From contig CAZMOB010000001.1 in assembly GCA_964567995.1 (NCBI GenBank), positions 1 through 64,000 on the forward strand: a DNA stretch of 64,000 bases, read 5' to 3'. Positions 27,184-36,900 of this stretch are shown here, piece after piece (position 1 is the first letter of the stretch; every line of letters starts with the position of its first letter). The notes beneath the pieces are model-generated. The model did not search any database and was not told the origin of the DNA. It was given only the letters and a program-made list of their open reading frames with translations. The DNA comes from JAGOTP01 sp964567995. GTDB lineage: Bacteria > Patescibacteriota > Patescibacteriia > 2-12-FULL-60-25. A program made the position numbers and the translations under genes.

Positions 27184-28236
27184 TCAGTCCACTTCGTCGA
27201 GCGGCTCATCGAAGTAGTCGTCGTCGTCTTCCCGCCGGTCAGGGTCGTCGTGGTAGGCGCCCTCACCATCTTCGTCCTGCCCCTTCTCCGGCACTTTCGG
27301 CAGCTGATTATCCACGAAGGCGTGGACGCGGTCCCAGCCGTTCGGCGTGCCCTCGACACCGGGGATGAGACGGAAGGAGATGTTCCCGATCGAGGCGAAG
27401 ACTGCCTTGTCGGGGTGGCGCAGCCGCCGCTCCGGCGCGAGGCCGGTAACGAGGCTGTTGCCGTAGACCACGAGGGTCTCACCCGGGAGCGGGGTGAGGC
27501 GGTAGTGGCCGGGCTTCTCCCGGGTTCCGGGGCGCCACTCGCGGCGCGTGCCGAGGAGCTCGTGGATCTCCTTGGTCTTCGGGACGTGCACTCCGAAGAT
27601 GTGGTGGGTGTCGTGCGCCGGGAACAGCTGGATGGCCGCCTCCCAGCCGATCGCCTGGAAGCTGCCGTTCCGCTCCGGTCTGGTGGCGGACCACAGCAGG
27701 GAGTTGTGGCCTCCACCATCTTCGCCGCTGGTCTGCTTCTGGAGCTCCCGGTAGATCCGATCGTGCATACTGCAGTCGGTCCAGCTGATCTTGATGAGGA
27801 GCCGGCTCCCGCCCAGGCCTTCCGCGACCAGCGTCACGCCGGGGACCGGGGTGAACTGGAAGCGCCAGATGTGCTCGGAGGGCTTCGTCGTCGCCGGGTT
27901 GAAGTCGCCCGTGTAGAGTCCGCCGAACGTCACGAAGTGGGCGTGCGCCTTCATCTGCTCCAGGCGCTTGTTGATGAAGGATGCCGCGGTCTGGGGCTGC
28001 ATTCCCCACAGTCGGTTCACTTCGCTGTCGGCGTTCGACAGGACGTTGATGAGGGTGTGCGCGAGAGCACTCCGATCCGCCGAGCCTCCATTGTGGTTGA
28101 TGACTGCGGCGAGCGCGTACAGCGTGCCGTAGTCGTTGTTCTTGAGGTCCAGGATCATCTGCACGCCCAGGGCGTTGCGATGTCCCGTGACCTTCATCCG
28201 ACGCATCGCCCTCTGGGTCATCGGTCCGTATCGCAT
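27184..28236 (-). CDS. GC-rich orphan protein with acidic tail, unknown function
   Basis: No family recognised in 350 residues. There is no signal peptide or membrane helix, so the product is probably cytoplasmic. Residues 1-100 look helical, residues 110-320 alternate beta-like and charged segments with several Trp, His and Arg residues, and the last 40 residues are strongly acidic (for example DDDDYFDEPLDEVD). Base composition is clearly GC-richer than miaA and the EVE gene on either side. It has a near-consensus promoter (28342-28370), a leader of about 100 bases, a purine-rich ribosome site before ATG 28236 and its own terminator. Transfer from a GC-rich donor is inferred. Confidence 0.72.
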   Translation of the reverse strand: MRYGPMTQRAMRRMKVTGHRNALGVQMILDLKNNDYGTLYALAAVINHNGGSADRSALAHTLINVLSNADSEVNRLWGMQPQTAASFINKRLEQMKAHAHFVTFGGLYTGDFNPATTKPSEHIWRFQFTPVPGVTLVAEGLGGSRLLIKISWTDCSMHDRIYRELQKQTSGEDGGGHNSLLWSATRPERNGSFQAIGWEAAIQLFPAHDTHHIFGVHVPKTKEIHELLGTRREWRPGTREKPGHYRLTPLPGETLVVYGNSLVTGLAPERRLRHPDKAVFASIGNISFRLIPGVEGTPNGWDRVHAFVDNQLPKVPEKGQDEDGEGAYHDDPDRREDDDDYFDEPLDEVD

Positions 28237-28341
28237 GATCGCTCTCTTTCTTGATTACGCTGTTGTGCGAGTCAGTCGTGGGTGAAAAGGGCGGACAAGG
28301 TGCATCTGAAAACACCATGTCCAACGGTTGTTGAACACATT

Positions 28342-28370
28342 AATATAGCATAAAACACCCATTTTGTCAA
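28342..28370 (-). promoter_or_regulatory. Near-consensus promoter of the 27184 gene
   Basis: On the minus strand: TTGACA (28370-28365), 17-base spacer, TATATT (28347-28342). The -35 box continues as TTGACAAAAT, the same 10 bases as at 11729 and 57965. Confidence 0.82.
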
Positions 28371-28445
28371 TATTTTTGCTCTATTGAGCCAATACCATCC
28401 TCTATTTCTGCCTTTTCATGAAAAATATGATACCGTCCCTCTACT

Positions 28446-28862
28446 ATGGCCTACTGGCTTCTCAAAAGTGATCCAGACACCTATTCTTGGGATGATCTGG
28501 TCCGAGACAAAGAAACCGACTGGACGGGCATTCGAAACTTCCAAGCGCGGAATAATTTGCGCGCTATGCAGGTCGGGGATCGGGCCTTCATCTATCACAG
28601 CCAAGAGGACAAAGATATTGTGGGGACGGCTGAAATCATTGAAGTAGCAAAGCCTGATTCAACGGCGGAAGAGGAGGATTGGGTGTCGGTGCGGATCAAG
28701 GCGCTCGTTCCTTGTGGACGCTCTCTCGGTCTCGAAGAAATCCGCAATACGCCCGGTCTTGGCACGATGGTGCTGGTCGCTAATTCTCGTTTGTCCGTCC
28801 AACCCGTCACTGAAGCGCAGTGGAACGCCATTCTCAAGTATACGAAGACGACTCTTTCCTGA
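28446..28862 (+). CDS. EVE domain protein
   Basis: A 138-residue PUA-like EVE domain that binds modified bases in DNA or RNA. MAYWLLKSDPDTYSWDDL, WTGIRNFQARNNLR and VGDRAFIYHSQ are the family's defining segments, and GLGTMVLVANSRLSVQPVT closes it. EVE proteins often occur with restriction or defence genes; the Shedu gene lies about 7 kb away, which is not a close link. It precedes lepB by 12 bases. Confidence 0.9.
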   Translation: MAYWLLKSDPDTYSWDDLVRDKETDWTGIRNFQARNNLRAMQVGDRAFIYHSQEDKDIVGTAEIIEVAKPDSTAEEEDWVSVRIKALVPCGRSLGLEEIRNTPGLGTMVLVANSRLSVQPVTEAQWNAILKYTKTTLS

Positions 28863-28874
28863 TACGCTCTCCCT

Positions 28875-29519
28875 ATGGATCTTCCTTCTTCCAACACGGC
28901 TATGCCGGTGTCCGAACCCCCTCGCGATCGTCGCAAGGCGGCCGTTAAACTGTTTCTAGAGTTGTTGCAGGTGTTGGCGATTTCGCTCGTCATCATTATT
29001 CCGGTGCGTTACTTCTTGATTCAGCCGTTCTATGTCAAAGGGGCGAGCATGGAGCCGAACTTTTTCGATCATGAATATCTGATCATCGACGAGCTCAGTT
29101 ATCGCTTTCATGAGCCGATCCGTGGCGATATCGTGGTCTTCAAATATCCCAACGATCCCAAACAGTTTTTCATCAAGCGCGTGATCGGTCTGCCGGGCGA
29201 AACCGTTGAGATTATTGATGGCAAGGTGCGCGTCTACAATAAAGAGCACCCGAATGGGTTTTTCTTAGATGAGACGGGCTATATCGACGGTGTGTTCACG
29301 AGTAGTCGGCAGATCGTTCCGCTCAAAGAAACGGAATATTATTTGATGGGCGACAATCGTCCGGCCAGTCTTGATTCGCGTATCTTTGGTCCGGTCAAGC
29401 GTGAGTTCGTGGTTGGGAAGGTCTTGCTGCGCGGCTATCCCGTTGATCGTTGGAAGTTATTCAAGAGCTACACTTACCCTGCGCCTACAACCACAACCGC
29501 CTCGACAACCACTCCCTAA
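28875..29519 (+). CDS. lepB: Signal peptidase I
   Basis: Cleaves signal peptides of exported proteins outside the membrane. One N-terminal transmembrane helix at about residues 31-50, then the catalytic Ser58 in KGASMEPN and Lys101 in FFIKRVIGLPGE. YLMGDNRPASLDSR is the box E signature. The last 15 residues are Pro/Thr-rich and may be disordered. It would process the large exported proteins encoded at 31973-43935. Confidence 0.95.
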   Translation: MDLPSSNTAMPVSEPPRDRRKAAVKLFLELLQVLAISLVIIIPVRYFLIQPFYVKGASMEPNFFDHEYLIIDELSYRFHEPIRGDIVVFKYPNDPKQFFIKRVIGLPGETVEIIDGKVRVYNKEHPNGFFLDETGYIDGVFTSSRQIVPLKETEYYLMGDNRPASLDSRIFGPVKREFVVGKVLLRGYPVDRWKLFKSYTYPAPTTTTASTTTP

Positions 29520-29566
29520 TTTGGCTATTCTCAGACAGTCTTAAGACGTTCTCCTCTTTTTCGTTT

Positions 29567-31006
29567 ATGCCTACCGCTCCCAAGCCAAAACCTGACTCTC
29601 TCAAGAAGGCTCCAGAGGCAACGGCCAAACCAGCCGAAGCTCAGCCAGCGAAGAAAGCGGCTCAGCCGATCTCGCTCGTCCGCGGAATGCGCGATTTACT
29701 GCCCGTTGACCAGCCATACTGGAAGAAAATCTACGATGCATATGATCGTGTCGCCGCTGCCTACGGTTTTGATCGTATCGACACGCCGCTGATTGAAGAG
29801 CAGTCCCTGTTCGTGCGCGGAGTTGGAAAGGTGACGGATATCGTTGAAAAAGAGATGTTCAGTTGGGAAACCCAGGGTGGTGAACACATCGCGCTTCGCC
29901 CAGAAGGCACGGCGTCGGTTGTACGTGCCTATGTCCAGCACGGCATGTTGAATCTGCCGCAGCCGGTGCGGTTATGGTACGCGGGTCCGATGTTCCGCTA
30001 CGAGCGTCCACAAGCTGGTCGCTTCCGTCAGCACTTTCAGGGTGGCTTCGAATGTATTGGTGAAGGCGATGCAGTCGTGGATGCTCAACTGATCGTGATC
30101 TCGCATGCGATTTTGAAGGAGCTTGGTTTGGATCCGGTAGTAAAGATCAATTCGCTCGGTTCCCCCGAATCTCGCACGAACTACAAAAATGCGTTGGTAG
30201 CCTTTTTCCGCTCCAAACGCAACGTCTTAACCGAAGAGGACAAGAAACGTCTGCTCAAGAACCCATTGCGCCTGCTCGACTCCAAAGAAGAGCACATGAA
30301 AGAGCTGAAGGCGGAAGCGCCACAGATTGTAGATTGGTTAGACGAAGAATCGAAAGCGCATTTCATGCGTGTCTTGGAATACTTAGACGAGGTCGGTGTG
30401 CCATACGAACTTGATCCATATCTCGTCCGTGGTCTCGACTACTACACCAAAACCGTCTTCGAATGGTACGCATCAAGCGGCGATCAGGAGCTCGCGCAAT
30501 CCGCGTTGGGTGGCGGTGGCCGTTACGATGATTTGATTGAACAGCTCGGCGGTCGTCCAACCCCCGCCGCTGGCTTTGGTCTCGGCTTGGATCGCATTGT
30601 CTCTCGCTTGAAGGAACAGGATCCAACATTGGGAAGTCAGGTCCGTAAAGCAGATGTCTTTATCGCGCAATTGGGTGAGATGGGGAAAAAGCGCGCGCTT
30701 GCTCTGTTTGAAGAATTCCGTCAAGCAGGAATCGCGGTTGCAGAATCATTTGCCAAGACCTCACTCAAATCTCAAATGGAAATGGCAAATCGTCGCGGAG
30801 CTCGCTACGCGCTTCTCCTTGGGCAAAAAGAAGTCCTCGACGGTACGGTCTTGGTGCGCGATATGGATTCAGGAACCCAAGAAGTCTTCGATGCCAAGAA
30901 GGCGGTGCATGAAATGCGTAAGAAGTTTGCGGCGAACCTAGAACTTGAAACAAAGAAGATTCAAGACAACGCTGAAGCGCAATCTGTAGGGGATGTAGCA
31001 ACGTAA
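29567..31006 (+). CDS. hisS: Histidyl-tRNA synthetase
   Basis: Class II synthetase charging tRNA-His. Motif 1 surrounds RGMRDLLP, motif 2 includes GPMFRYERPQAGRFRQHFQ, the histidine A site is LVRGLDYYTKTVFEW and motif 3 is AAGFGLGLDRIV. The C-terminal anticodon-binding domain starts near residue 360. An unusual 45-residue Pro/Ala/Lys-rich N-terminal extension precedes the catalytic domain, and a charged tail ends the chain, giving 479 residues. ATG 29567 is the only Met before the extension that fits; the longer frame overlaps lepB. Confidence 0.95.
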   Translation: MPTAPKPKPDSLKKAPEATAKPAEAQPAKKAAQPISLVRGMRDLLPVDQPYWKKIYDAYDRVAAAYGFDRIDTPLIEEQSLFVRGVGKVTDIVEKEMFSWETQGGEHIALRPEGTASVVRAYVQHGMLNLPQPVRLWYAGPMFRYERPQAGRFRQHFQGGFECIGEGDAVVDAQLIVISHAILKELGLDPVVKINSLGSPESRTNYKNALVAFFRSKRNVLTEEDKKRLLKNPLRLLDSKEEHMKELKAEAPQIVDWLDEESKAHFMRVLEYLDEVGVPYELDPYLVRGLDYYTKTVFEWYASSGDQELAQSALGGGGRYDDLIEQLGGRPTPAAGFGLGLDRIVSRLKEQDPTLGSQVRKADVFIAQLGEMGKKRALALFEEFRQAGIAVAESFAKTSLKSQMEMANRRGARYALLLGQKEVLDGTVLVRDMDSGTQEVFDAKKAVHEMRKKFAANLELETKKIQDNAEAQSVGDVAT

Positions 31007-31105
31007 TGGATCCTATCTCCTTATGGGTGCATACGGCCACGTTATTGCAGTCAAAGGGGGTGAGTAGGTCCTGAGTTATACAGAATAGTTTGAGAAGAGA
31101 AGGGG

Positions 31106-31134
31106 AAAAGAGCTCTATTAGGAGCTCTTTTTTC
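31106..31134 (+). terminator. Intrinsic terminator of hisS
   Basis: AAAGAGCTC and GAGCTCTTT pair around TATTAG, followed by Ts. The rpsU promoter starts 2 bases later. Confidence 0.88.
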
Positions 31135-31135
31135 A

Positions 31136-31164
31136 TTGACGCTCTTTCGCTTTTCGCGTAGTAT
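31136..31164 (+). promoter_or_regulatory. rpsU promoter
   Basis: TTGACG (31136-31141), 17-base spacer, TAGTAT (31159-31164), giving a leader of about 55 bases. Confidence 0.75.
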
Positions 31165-31226
31165 TCGTTTCGACATCTGGGGGCGGTTTAGCCCCGATGA
31201 TCCTCTATTAGAAAGGAGCGTGTCTT

Positions 31227-31475
31227 ATGTCCGAAGTAAAACGTAAGAAAGGTGAAGCGTTTGACGCCCTGTTGCGTCGTTTTCAGCGTCGTCATCAGGA
31301 GAGCGGGAAGAATATCGAAGTCAAACGTCGTCGCTTCCACGCCAAGGCTGTCAATGAAAACCGCCGCCGCGAAAGTGCACTCTATCGTGTCGCGAAGCGC
31401 AGCAAACTCGAGTATCTTGTAAAGACCGGTCAGGTCGTAGAAGATGCCCGCCGTCCTTCACACCGTAAACCGTAA
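31227..31475 (+). CDS. rpsU: 30S ribosomal protein S21
   Basis: Small basic ribosomal protein involved in initiation. KKGEAFDALLRRFQRRHQES and VKRRRFHAKAVNENRR are the S21 pattern; 82 residues with the usual Arg/Lys-rich tail. A good Shine-Dalgarno GAAAGGAG precedes ATG 31227. It is followed 6 bases later by yqeY, a common pairing. Confidence 0.93.
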   Translation: MSEVKRKKGEAFDALLRRFQRRHQESGKNIEVKRRRFHAKAVNENRRRESALYRVAKRSKLEYLVKTGQVVEDARRPSHRKP

Positions 31476-31481
31476 ACGACA

Positions 31482-31919
31482 ATGACTATCCTTGAACAGA
31501 TCGATGCTGATTTCAAGGAAGCAATGAAAACCAAAGATGAGCTGGCATTGTCGGTTCTTCGCTTGGTCAGAACTTCCCTGAAGAATAAGCAGATTGATCT
31601 TGGCCATGTGCCTGATCAATCCGAGACCGAACAGGTCTTGCGTGTCATGATCAAACAGTACCAGGATGCGTTGTCCGATTTCTCGGCTGCCGGTCGCCAG
31701 GACTTGGTCGAGCGTCAACAGAAGGAAATCGACTTGATTGCGAAATACCTGCCGCCACCTCTGTCTTCTGAAGAGCTCCGCAAGATCGTCTATCAGGCGC
31801 TCGAAGCCTCCGAGATCAAAGAGGTCGGTCGGGCGATGGGGGTCGCGATGAAGGCGGTCAATGGAAGAGCGGATGCGAAGGATGTTCGTCCCCTCGTTGA
31901 GAGCTATTTCCACCCGTAA
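31482..31919 (+). CDS. yqeY: GatB/YqeY domain protein
   Basis: A 145-residue helical protein of the YqeY family, related to the tRNA-binding tail of GatB. TILEQIDADFKEAMKTKDE, LRLVRTSLKNKQIDLG and the C-terminal VGRAMGVAMKAVNGRADAKD are typical. The family is thought to take part in amidotransferase-like tRNA functions, but its role is not settled. It is co-transcribed with rpsU. Confidence 0.9.
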   Translation: MTILEQIDADFKEAMKTKDELALSVLRLVRTSLKNKQIDLGHVPDQSETEQVLRVMIKQYQDALSDFSAAGRQDLVERQQKEIDLIAKYLPPPLSSEELRKIVYQALEASEIKEVGRAMGVAMKAVNGRADAKDVRPLVESYFHP

Positions 31920-31972
31920 CAACGTCATTTTAGAAACTTGTGCCCCTTTGAATCCCAACATCTTTCTTTCCC

Positions 31973-33904
31973 ATGCTTGAGAAAGGTTGCAGGAGCGTCA
32001 CAGCCGCCTCAGCGCCCACACGATTTGTCGTGCGGGTGTTGCTGGCGGCTGTGTTCGTTGGCGCGTGTCTTTGGACGCTTCCCGCAGGCGTCTCCGCGCA
32101 AACTGCCAGTCCTGATGCGGCGGCTCCGTTGTCTGATGCAGCCGCAGCGGCTGGAGTCGACGGGTCGGTTGACCTGATCACGCTCATCGGTCGGATCGTG
32201 AATATCGTGTTTGGGTTTTTGGGTGTTATTTTGTTGGGCTATATTTTATACGCAGGGTATTTGTGGATGACAGCTGGAGGTGATCCGAAGCAGATTCAGC
32301 AGGCCAAGGATACGATTCGGAACGCCATCATCGGGTTGGCGATCTTCGTTTCTTCGTTTGCGATCGTGACGTTTTTGTTGCGCCAATTTGGTGGTCTCGG
32401 TCAGAGTGACGGATTTTTTGGAGGCGGGGGAGGCGATGGAAGTGTCAGTTTGAGTGGGTTCCCGGATCGAGCGGGTGCGCTGGGTGATAGTTTGCGCGAT
32501 GTCTATCCGATGCCAGGTGCAAGAGATGTTGCGCGCAATACGGCGATCATGGTGACATTCGCGGAGCCAATCAAAATCAATTCGTTTGTCCACGACTATG
32601 ATGATCGTGGGACGCCAGAGAATTTGGATGACGATGTTTCGACGAGTACACGCATCGGGTTGAATACGGATAATATTCGTATCTACCGAACCTCCGAAGG
32701 TCGAACGCGTGCCCTGACGTCCGATCAGGTGCGTGTGCGCTTTACGCCAGATCGATTGACCTTCGTGTTGCGACCTGTGAACTATCTTGGGAGTTCCGCG
32801 GAGTCTCAAGACTATACGGTGGAATTGGCGGGAGGACCGACGGGCGTCAGACTTGAAAACGGGCAACCTGTGTTTTCTGGTCGACGTTCTAATGGCTATC
32901 GCTGGGCGTTCCAGGTTTCCACCAACGTTGACATGACGCCGCCGAAAATTGTGAGCGCCATTCCAGCTTCGGGTGGACGCTTTGCCCCAAATATTGTGGT
33001 TCAGGTGAACTTTAACGAACCGGTTGATCCGACGAGTGCTGCAGGAATCGTTCGTGATGGGGGAGCCGGTTTCAACAATATCGAGCTGGCAGCTCGTCCT
33101 CTTGCCGGAGGTGCGTCCGTACGTCCATCGGGAGAATTCCGGGTGTCAAACGCTTATTCAACGGTTGAATTTGTCGCGAATTTGGCGTGTGGGGTGAATA
33201 GTTGTGGTCGACAGATCTTCTGTTTGCCCGCTGATTCCGCGATCCGTGTCGATGTCAAAGCAGCTACGTTGGAAGCGGCAAGTAGTTCCCAGGCGATGAT
33301 TGTGCGAGGTCTGTATGACGGGGTGGTCGATACGGCTGGCAATTCGCTCGATGGAAATGCCAATGATCGTGCACAGGGTCCGCCGACGGATACCTATAGC
33401 TATTCCTTCACAACGCTCACGACGCCAGACCGTAGTCCACCGTTCGTGCGTGGGTTCTCACCAGCGCCAGACACGGGGCTTATTCCAGTCGATCAGACTC
33501 CAAGTGCGGATTTCAATAGCCTATTGCAGTCTTCAACGGTTCACTCGGGGAACATCACGCTGCTGACCAATGAGCCAGCTTCCGATACCTTCTGGTTCCG
33601 GCCGCGGATGGTGAATTTGGTGGGCAATCGTCCGGCGATTTTTGGGGAGAATGCTTCTTCAAGTCGCGCGTTGATCGATCATCGGGTGTATGCGGCTGCC
33701 ACGGCTCGGTTTTCACCGGAATATTACCCATCACTCGGATCGGGTGTGCAGAATATCTATCAGAACTGTTTCAATCCGACCGGTTCGGATAATACAACGG
33801 CCGAGTGCCGTGGAACCGCTGATCGTCCGAATTGCTGCTTTATCGGAGGTGTTGCGACCCCCAGTGCGACCGCCTGTCCTTACCCAACTACCCCACGGCC
33901 ATGA
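31973..33904 (+). CDS. Pilin-headed surface protein with Ig-like domains
   Basis: An exported protein of 643 residues. A signal peptide (residues 1-45, cleavage likely after VSAQ) precedes a VirB2/TrbC-like pilin module with helices at about 72-98 and 117-136 separated by a short charged loop (TAGGDPKQIQQAKDTIRN). A Gly-rich linker follows, then three Big_5-like Ig repeats starting near 178, 322 and 490, each opened by a Pro-rich strand and an FxEP or FNEP motif. The helices would anchor the chain, leaving the C-terminal 500 residues outside. The last 4 bases overlap the start of the giant gene. A surface fibre or attachment role is inferred. Confidence 0.8.
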   Translation: MLEKGCRSVTAASAPTRFVVRVLLAAVFVGACLWTLPAGVSAQTASPDAAAPLSDAAAAAGVDGSVDLITLIGRIVNIVFGFLGVILLGYILYAGYLWMTAGGDPKQIQQAKDTIRNAIIGLAIFVSSFAIVTFLLRQFGGLGQSDGFFGGGGGDGSVSLSGFPDRAGALGDSLRDVYPMPGARDVARNTAIMVTFAEPIKINSFVHDYDDRGTPENLDDDVSTSTRIGLNTDNIRIYRTSEGRTRALTSDQVRVRFTPDRLTFVLRPVNYLGSSAESQDYTVELAGGPTGVRLENGQPVFSGRRSNGYRWAFQVSTNVDMTPPKIVSAIPASGGRFAPNIVVQVNFNEPVDPTSAAGIVRDGGAGFNNIELAARPLAGGASVRPSGEFRVSNAYSTVEFVANLACGVNSCGRQIFCLPADSAIRVDVKAATLEAASSSQAMIVRGLYDGVVDTAGNSLDGNANDRAQGPPTDTYSYSFTTLTTPDRSPPFVRGFSPAPDTGLIPVDQTPSADFNSLLQSSTVHSGNITLLTNEPASDTFWFRPRMVNLVGNRPAIFGENASSSRALIDHRVYAAATARFSPEYYPSLGSGVQNIYQNCFNPTGSDNTTAECRGTADRPNCCFIGGVATPSATACPYPTTPRP

Positions 33905-36900
33905 ACCTTCGTCGTTTTCTCTGTCTGGTTGGAATGATCCTTGCCTTAGGTGGAGGATGCTTTTTGACGCAGGCGCAGCCGGTCTTGGCACAAGTCGACT
34001 CGGCTGGATTTGACCAGGTAGGAGAAGCGGCGCAGCTGGGCGATGCTGATCCACGGGTGATCGCAGCTCGTATCGTCAATATCTTTTTGATGACGTTGGG
34101 AATAGTGCTGTTGTGTTTGGTCTTGTACGCGGGGTTCACTTGGATGACGGCCGGAGGGGATACGGAAAAAGTGGAGAAAGCCCAGAAGATCCTTCGAAAT
34201 GCCATCATTGGTTTGATCATTATTGTCTGCTCATGGGCTTTTGTGACGTTCATTCTGAACAAGCTATTAACGATCACAGAGGGCGAAGGGGATGTGGTTT
34301 CAAGTGGATTGAGTGGCGCGGCCTTGGGTTCAGCGGGTGGTTCGTTGGCCTTTCAAGTGCGTTCGATTACCCCAGCTGGTCCGCAGCGCATTCGGAACGT
34401 TCAGGTGCGGCTCCTGTTCACCCGCGAAGTGCTAGCGACCACCGCATCAAGCTCGATCACGGTCGTTCGCGCTTCCGATAGCCAGCCGGTTGAGGGGACG
34501 ATTAGCGTTGCGAATACGTTGGTAACGTTTGTGCCGAAGCAAGCCTGTCCGGCACCAAATGCGGGACGCGGCTGTTTTGCGGAAAATACGGACTACATTG
34601 CGCGCGTAGCTCCAACGCTTCGCTCGCGTTCCGGGCTCGCGATTGCTTGTGGTCGGAATGTGACGTCGTGTGAAGCCCGATTCCGCAGCGGTCCGTTAGT
34701 GGATGTAAAACCGCCAGAGGCGACGATCACGACACCTCTCGATGGGCAAGGGATTCCATTGGGCGACACCGTTCGCGTGACGGTCCGTGCGACCGATGAG
34801 AGCGGTATTTCGTTAACTGAAGTCTATGTTGATGGTCAATTGATCGGCCAAGATGCGGGATCAGCCAGTACGACGCCCACGCTATATGACGCGACGGTTC
34901 TTTGGGATACGCGAGGGATCGCAACCGGAACGCATCGGATTGAGGCTCGAGTGATGGATATCGATTCGAATGGCGCGACGACGACACCTGTCACGGTCGC
35001 CGTTCGAACGAGAAATTTCTTTAATGGAGTACAAGATGGGCCAGGAGTAGGTGGCGGTGCCGGAGAGGCGGGTGGAGCGGGTACTGCTGGAGGAGGAGTT
35101 GGTGCAGCAGGGCGCTTTGGGGAGACGGGTGTGGATTGTGGAGGTCCGGGTGGTGGAAGCTGTTCGGGGAGCGTCTGTTCCCAGGCGTATGAGTGTGCCA
35201 GTGCTATCTGTTTGACCGGACGGTGTGTGGAACAGCCGATCATCGGTTCGTTCACGCCGGCTGATGGTCGGGTTGGGACATTCGTCACCATCACGGGAGC
35301 CAACTTTGGTTCAAGTACTGGACAAGTGACGTTCGGTGGCCGAACGGCGACGGCACCAGCGGCTTGTGCGGCTCAGACGTCTTTCTGGTCGCCGACGCAG
35401 ATTGTGGTTGCCGTGCCAGAAGGTGCGACAACCAGTTCTGTGATTCAAGTGGTCCATGGAACAAATCGGTTAACGGATCTCACGAACGATGCGCGTGGAC
35501 CGCGCTTGCCGGATTTTCAAGTGAACGGAGTGGCGCGTCCAGGCTTGTGTGCGATTCGTCCTGGCTCTGGAACGGTGGGTGATGGTTCGCGTTTAGCTGT
35601 GGCCGGAGTCAACTTAGGGACGACGGCGGGTCAGCTGTATTTCAATGATCAAAACGCACCGATCTCGGCGTGGCGACCGACGGGGATCGATCTCTCAGCG
35701 CCGCTGGTGCAGCCGGGTACCTATGCGGTTCGTGCGCGTGTGAACGGGCTTGAATCGAATCCGGTTTCGTTCCAGTTCAATGACCGTGTCATCACGGCGC
35801 CGCCTATCATTGATCAATTGCGACCAGCAACGGGGACGGTTGGGTCGTATGTCACCGTTATCGGACGGAATTTTGGGACGGCGGGTCGAGTCTTTTTCCG
35901 CAATCCGGCAACGAATGCGGTGGGAGAGGCGGATACGCGTTTTCCGGCGCAGTGTGGTAGCAATTTCTGGCGTGATACGGCGGTGATGGTGAAAGTTCCT
36001 CGCGCCTTGCGTGGAGGGTTGGGAGAAGAGCAGCTGGTTCGCGCTGGTCGGTATGAGGTCTATGTACAGCGTGACGGATTGGCGGTCAGCAATCGTGTTC
36101 CCTTCACCGTGTTCGACGGGATGCCTGGTCCGGGTATTTGTTCGATTCAGCCGATTGCAGGTCCGATTGGAACAGGGGTCACGATCTTGGGTGAAGGATT
36201 CGGGTCAAGCGTGGGCTCTGTCACATTTGCCGGTACGACAAGTTCCCGTCCATTCGCGTTCCTTGCGAGCGATAGTTGGCGTGAAGGCGAGATTCGGACA
36301 CGTGTGCCAGCTGGGGCGGGAACGGGCATGGTGCGGGTTGTGGCCAATGGCCAAGAATCAAATGATGCGCTCTTCTCGGTCGGGAGCTGTGTCACGACTC
36401 CCGGTGTCTGCGGCACGTCGATGGCCTGTTGTCCGGATGGGAGTTGTGCTGTCGGAGGTGTTTGTCCAGCGATCAGCGCGGGGACGAGTACGTTCGCGTG
36501 GCGTTCATCGACAGGACGAATTTATGAATACCCACGAGTGGTGGAGGAATGTAATAACCAAGATCCTCCATCTCCAAGTCCACGAAGTTTGTCGACCTGT
36601 ATCAATACACAGGCAGTTGTTCGGTTCACCACGCATATCGATCGCTCGACGATCAATCCAGGAACAGTGATCGTGCGACGGTGTACGGGGTTGACGGGTG
36701 ATCCATGTGCGACGGGGACGCCTGAAACGGTCGCTGGATCGATCGGATTTGTCGTTGGAACGGTTCAAGATCATCTGGTATTTACCCCAACAGGGAATGT
36801 GTGGGTGCCGAGTAGTACGTACCAAGTCATTCTGACAACAGGGATTCGATCAACGGATGGTCGAGCGATGGTCGAGCGTGCGGAGCTCTATGGTCGTGGG

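Noticed and set aside
27175..28254. 359-codon plus-strand frame opposite the 27184 gene
   Set aside because: Same GC-shadow effect; the promoter, ribosome site and terminator all belong to the minus strand.
31007..31105. 14-codon ORF after hisS
   Set aside because: Too short, no ribosome site, and located inside the hisS 3' untranslated region before the terminator.
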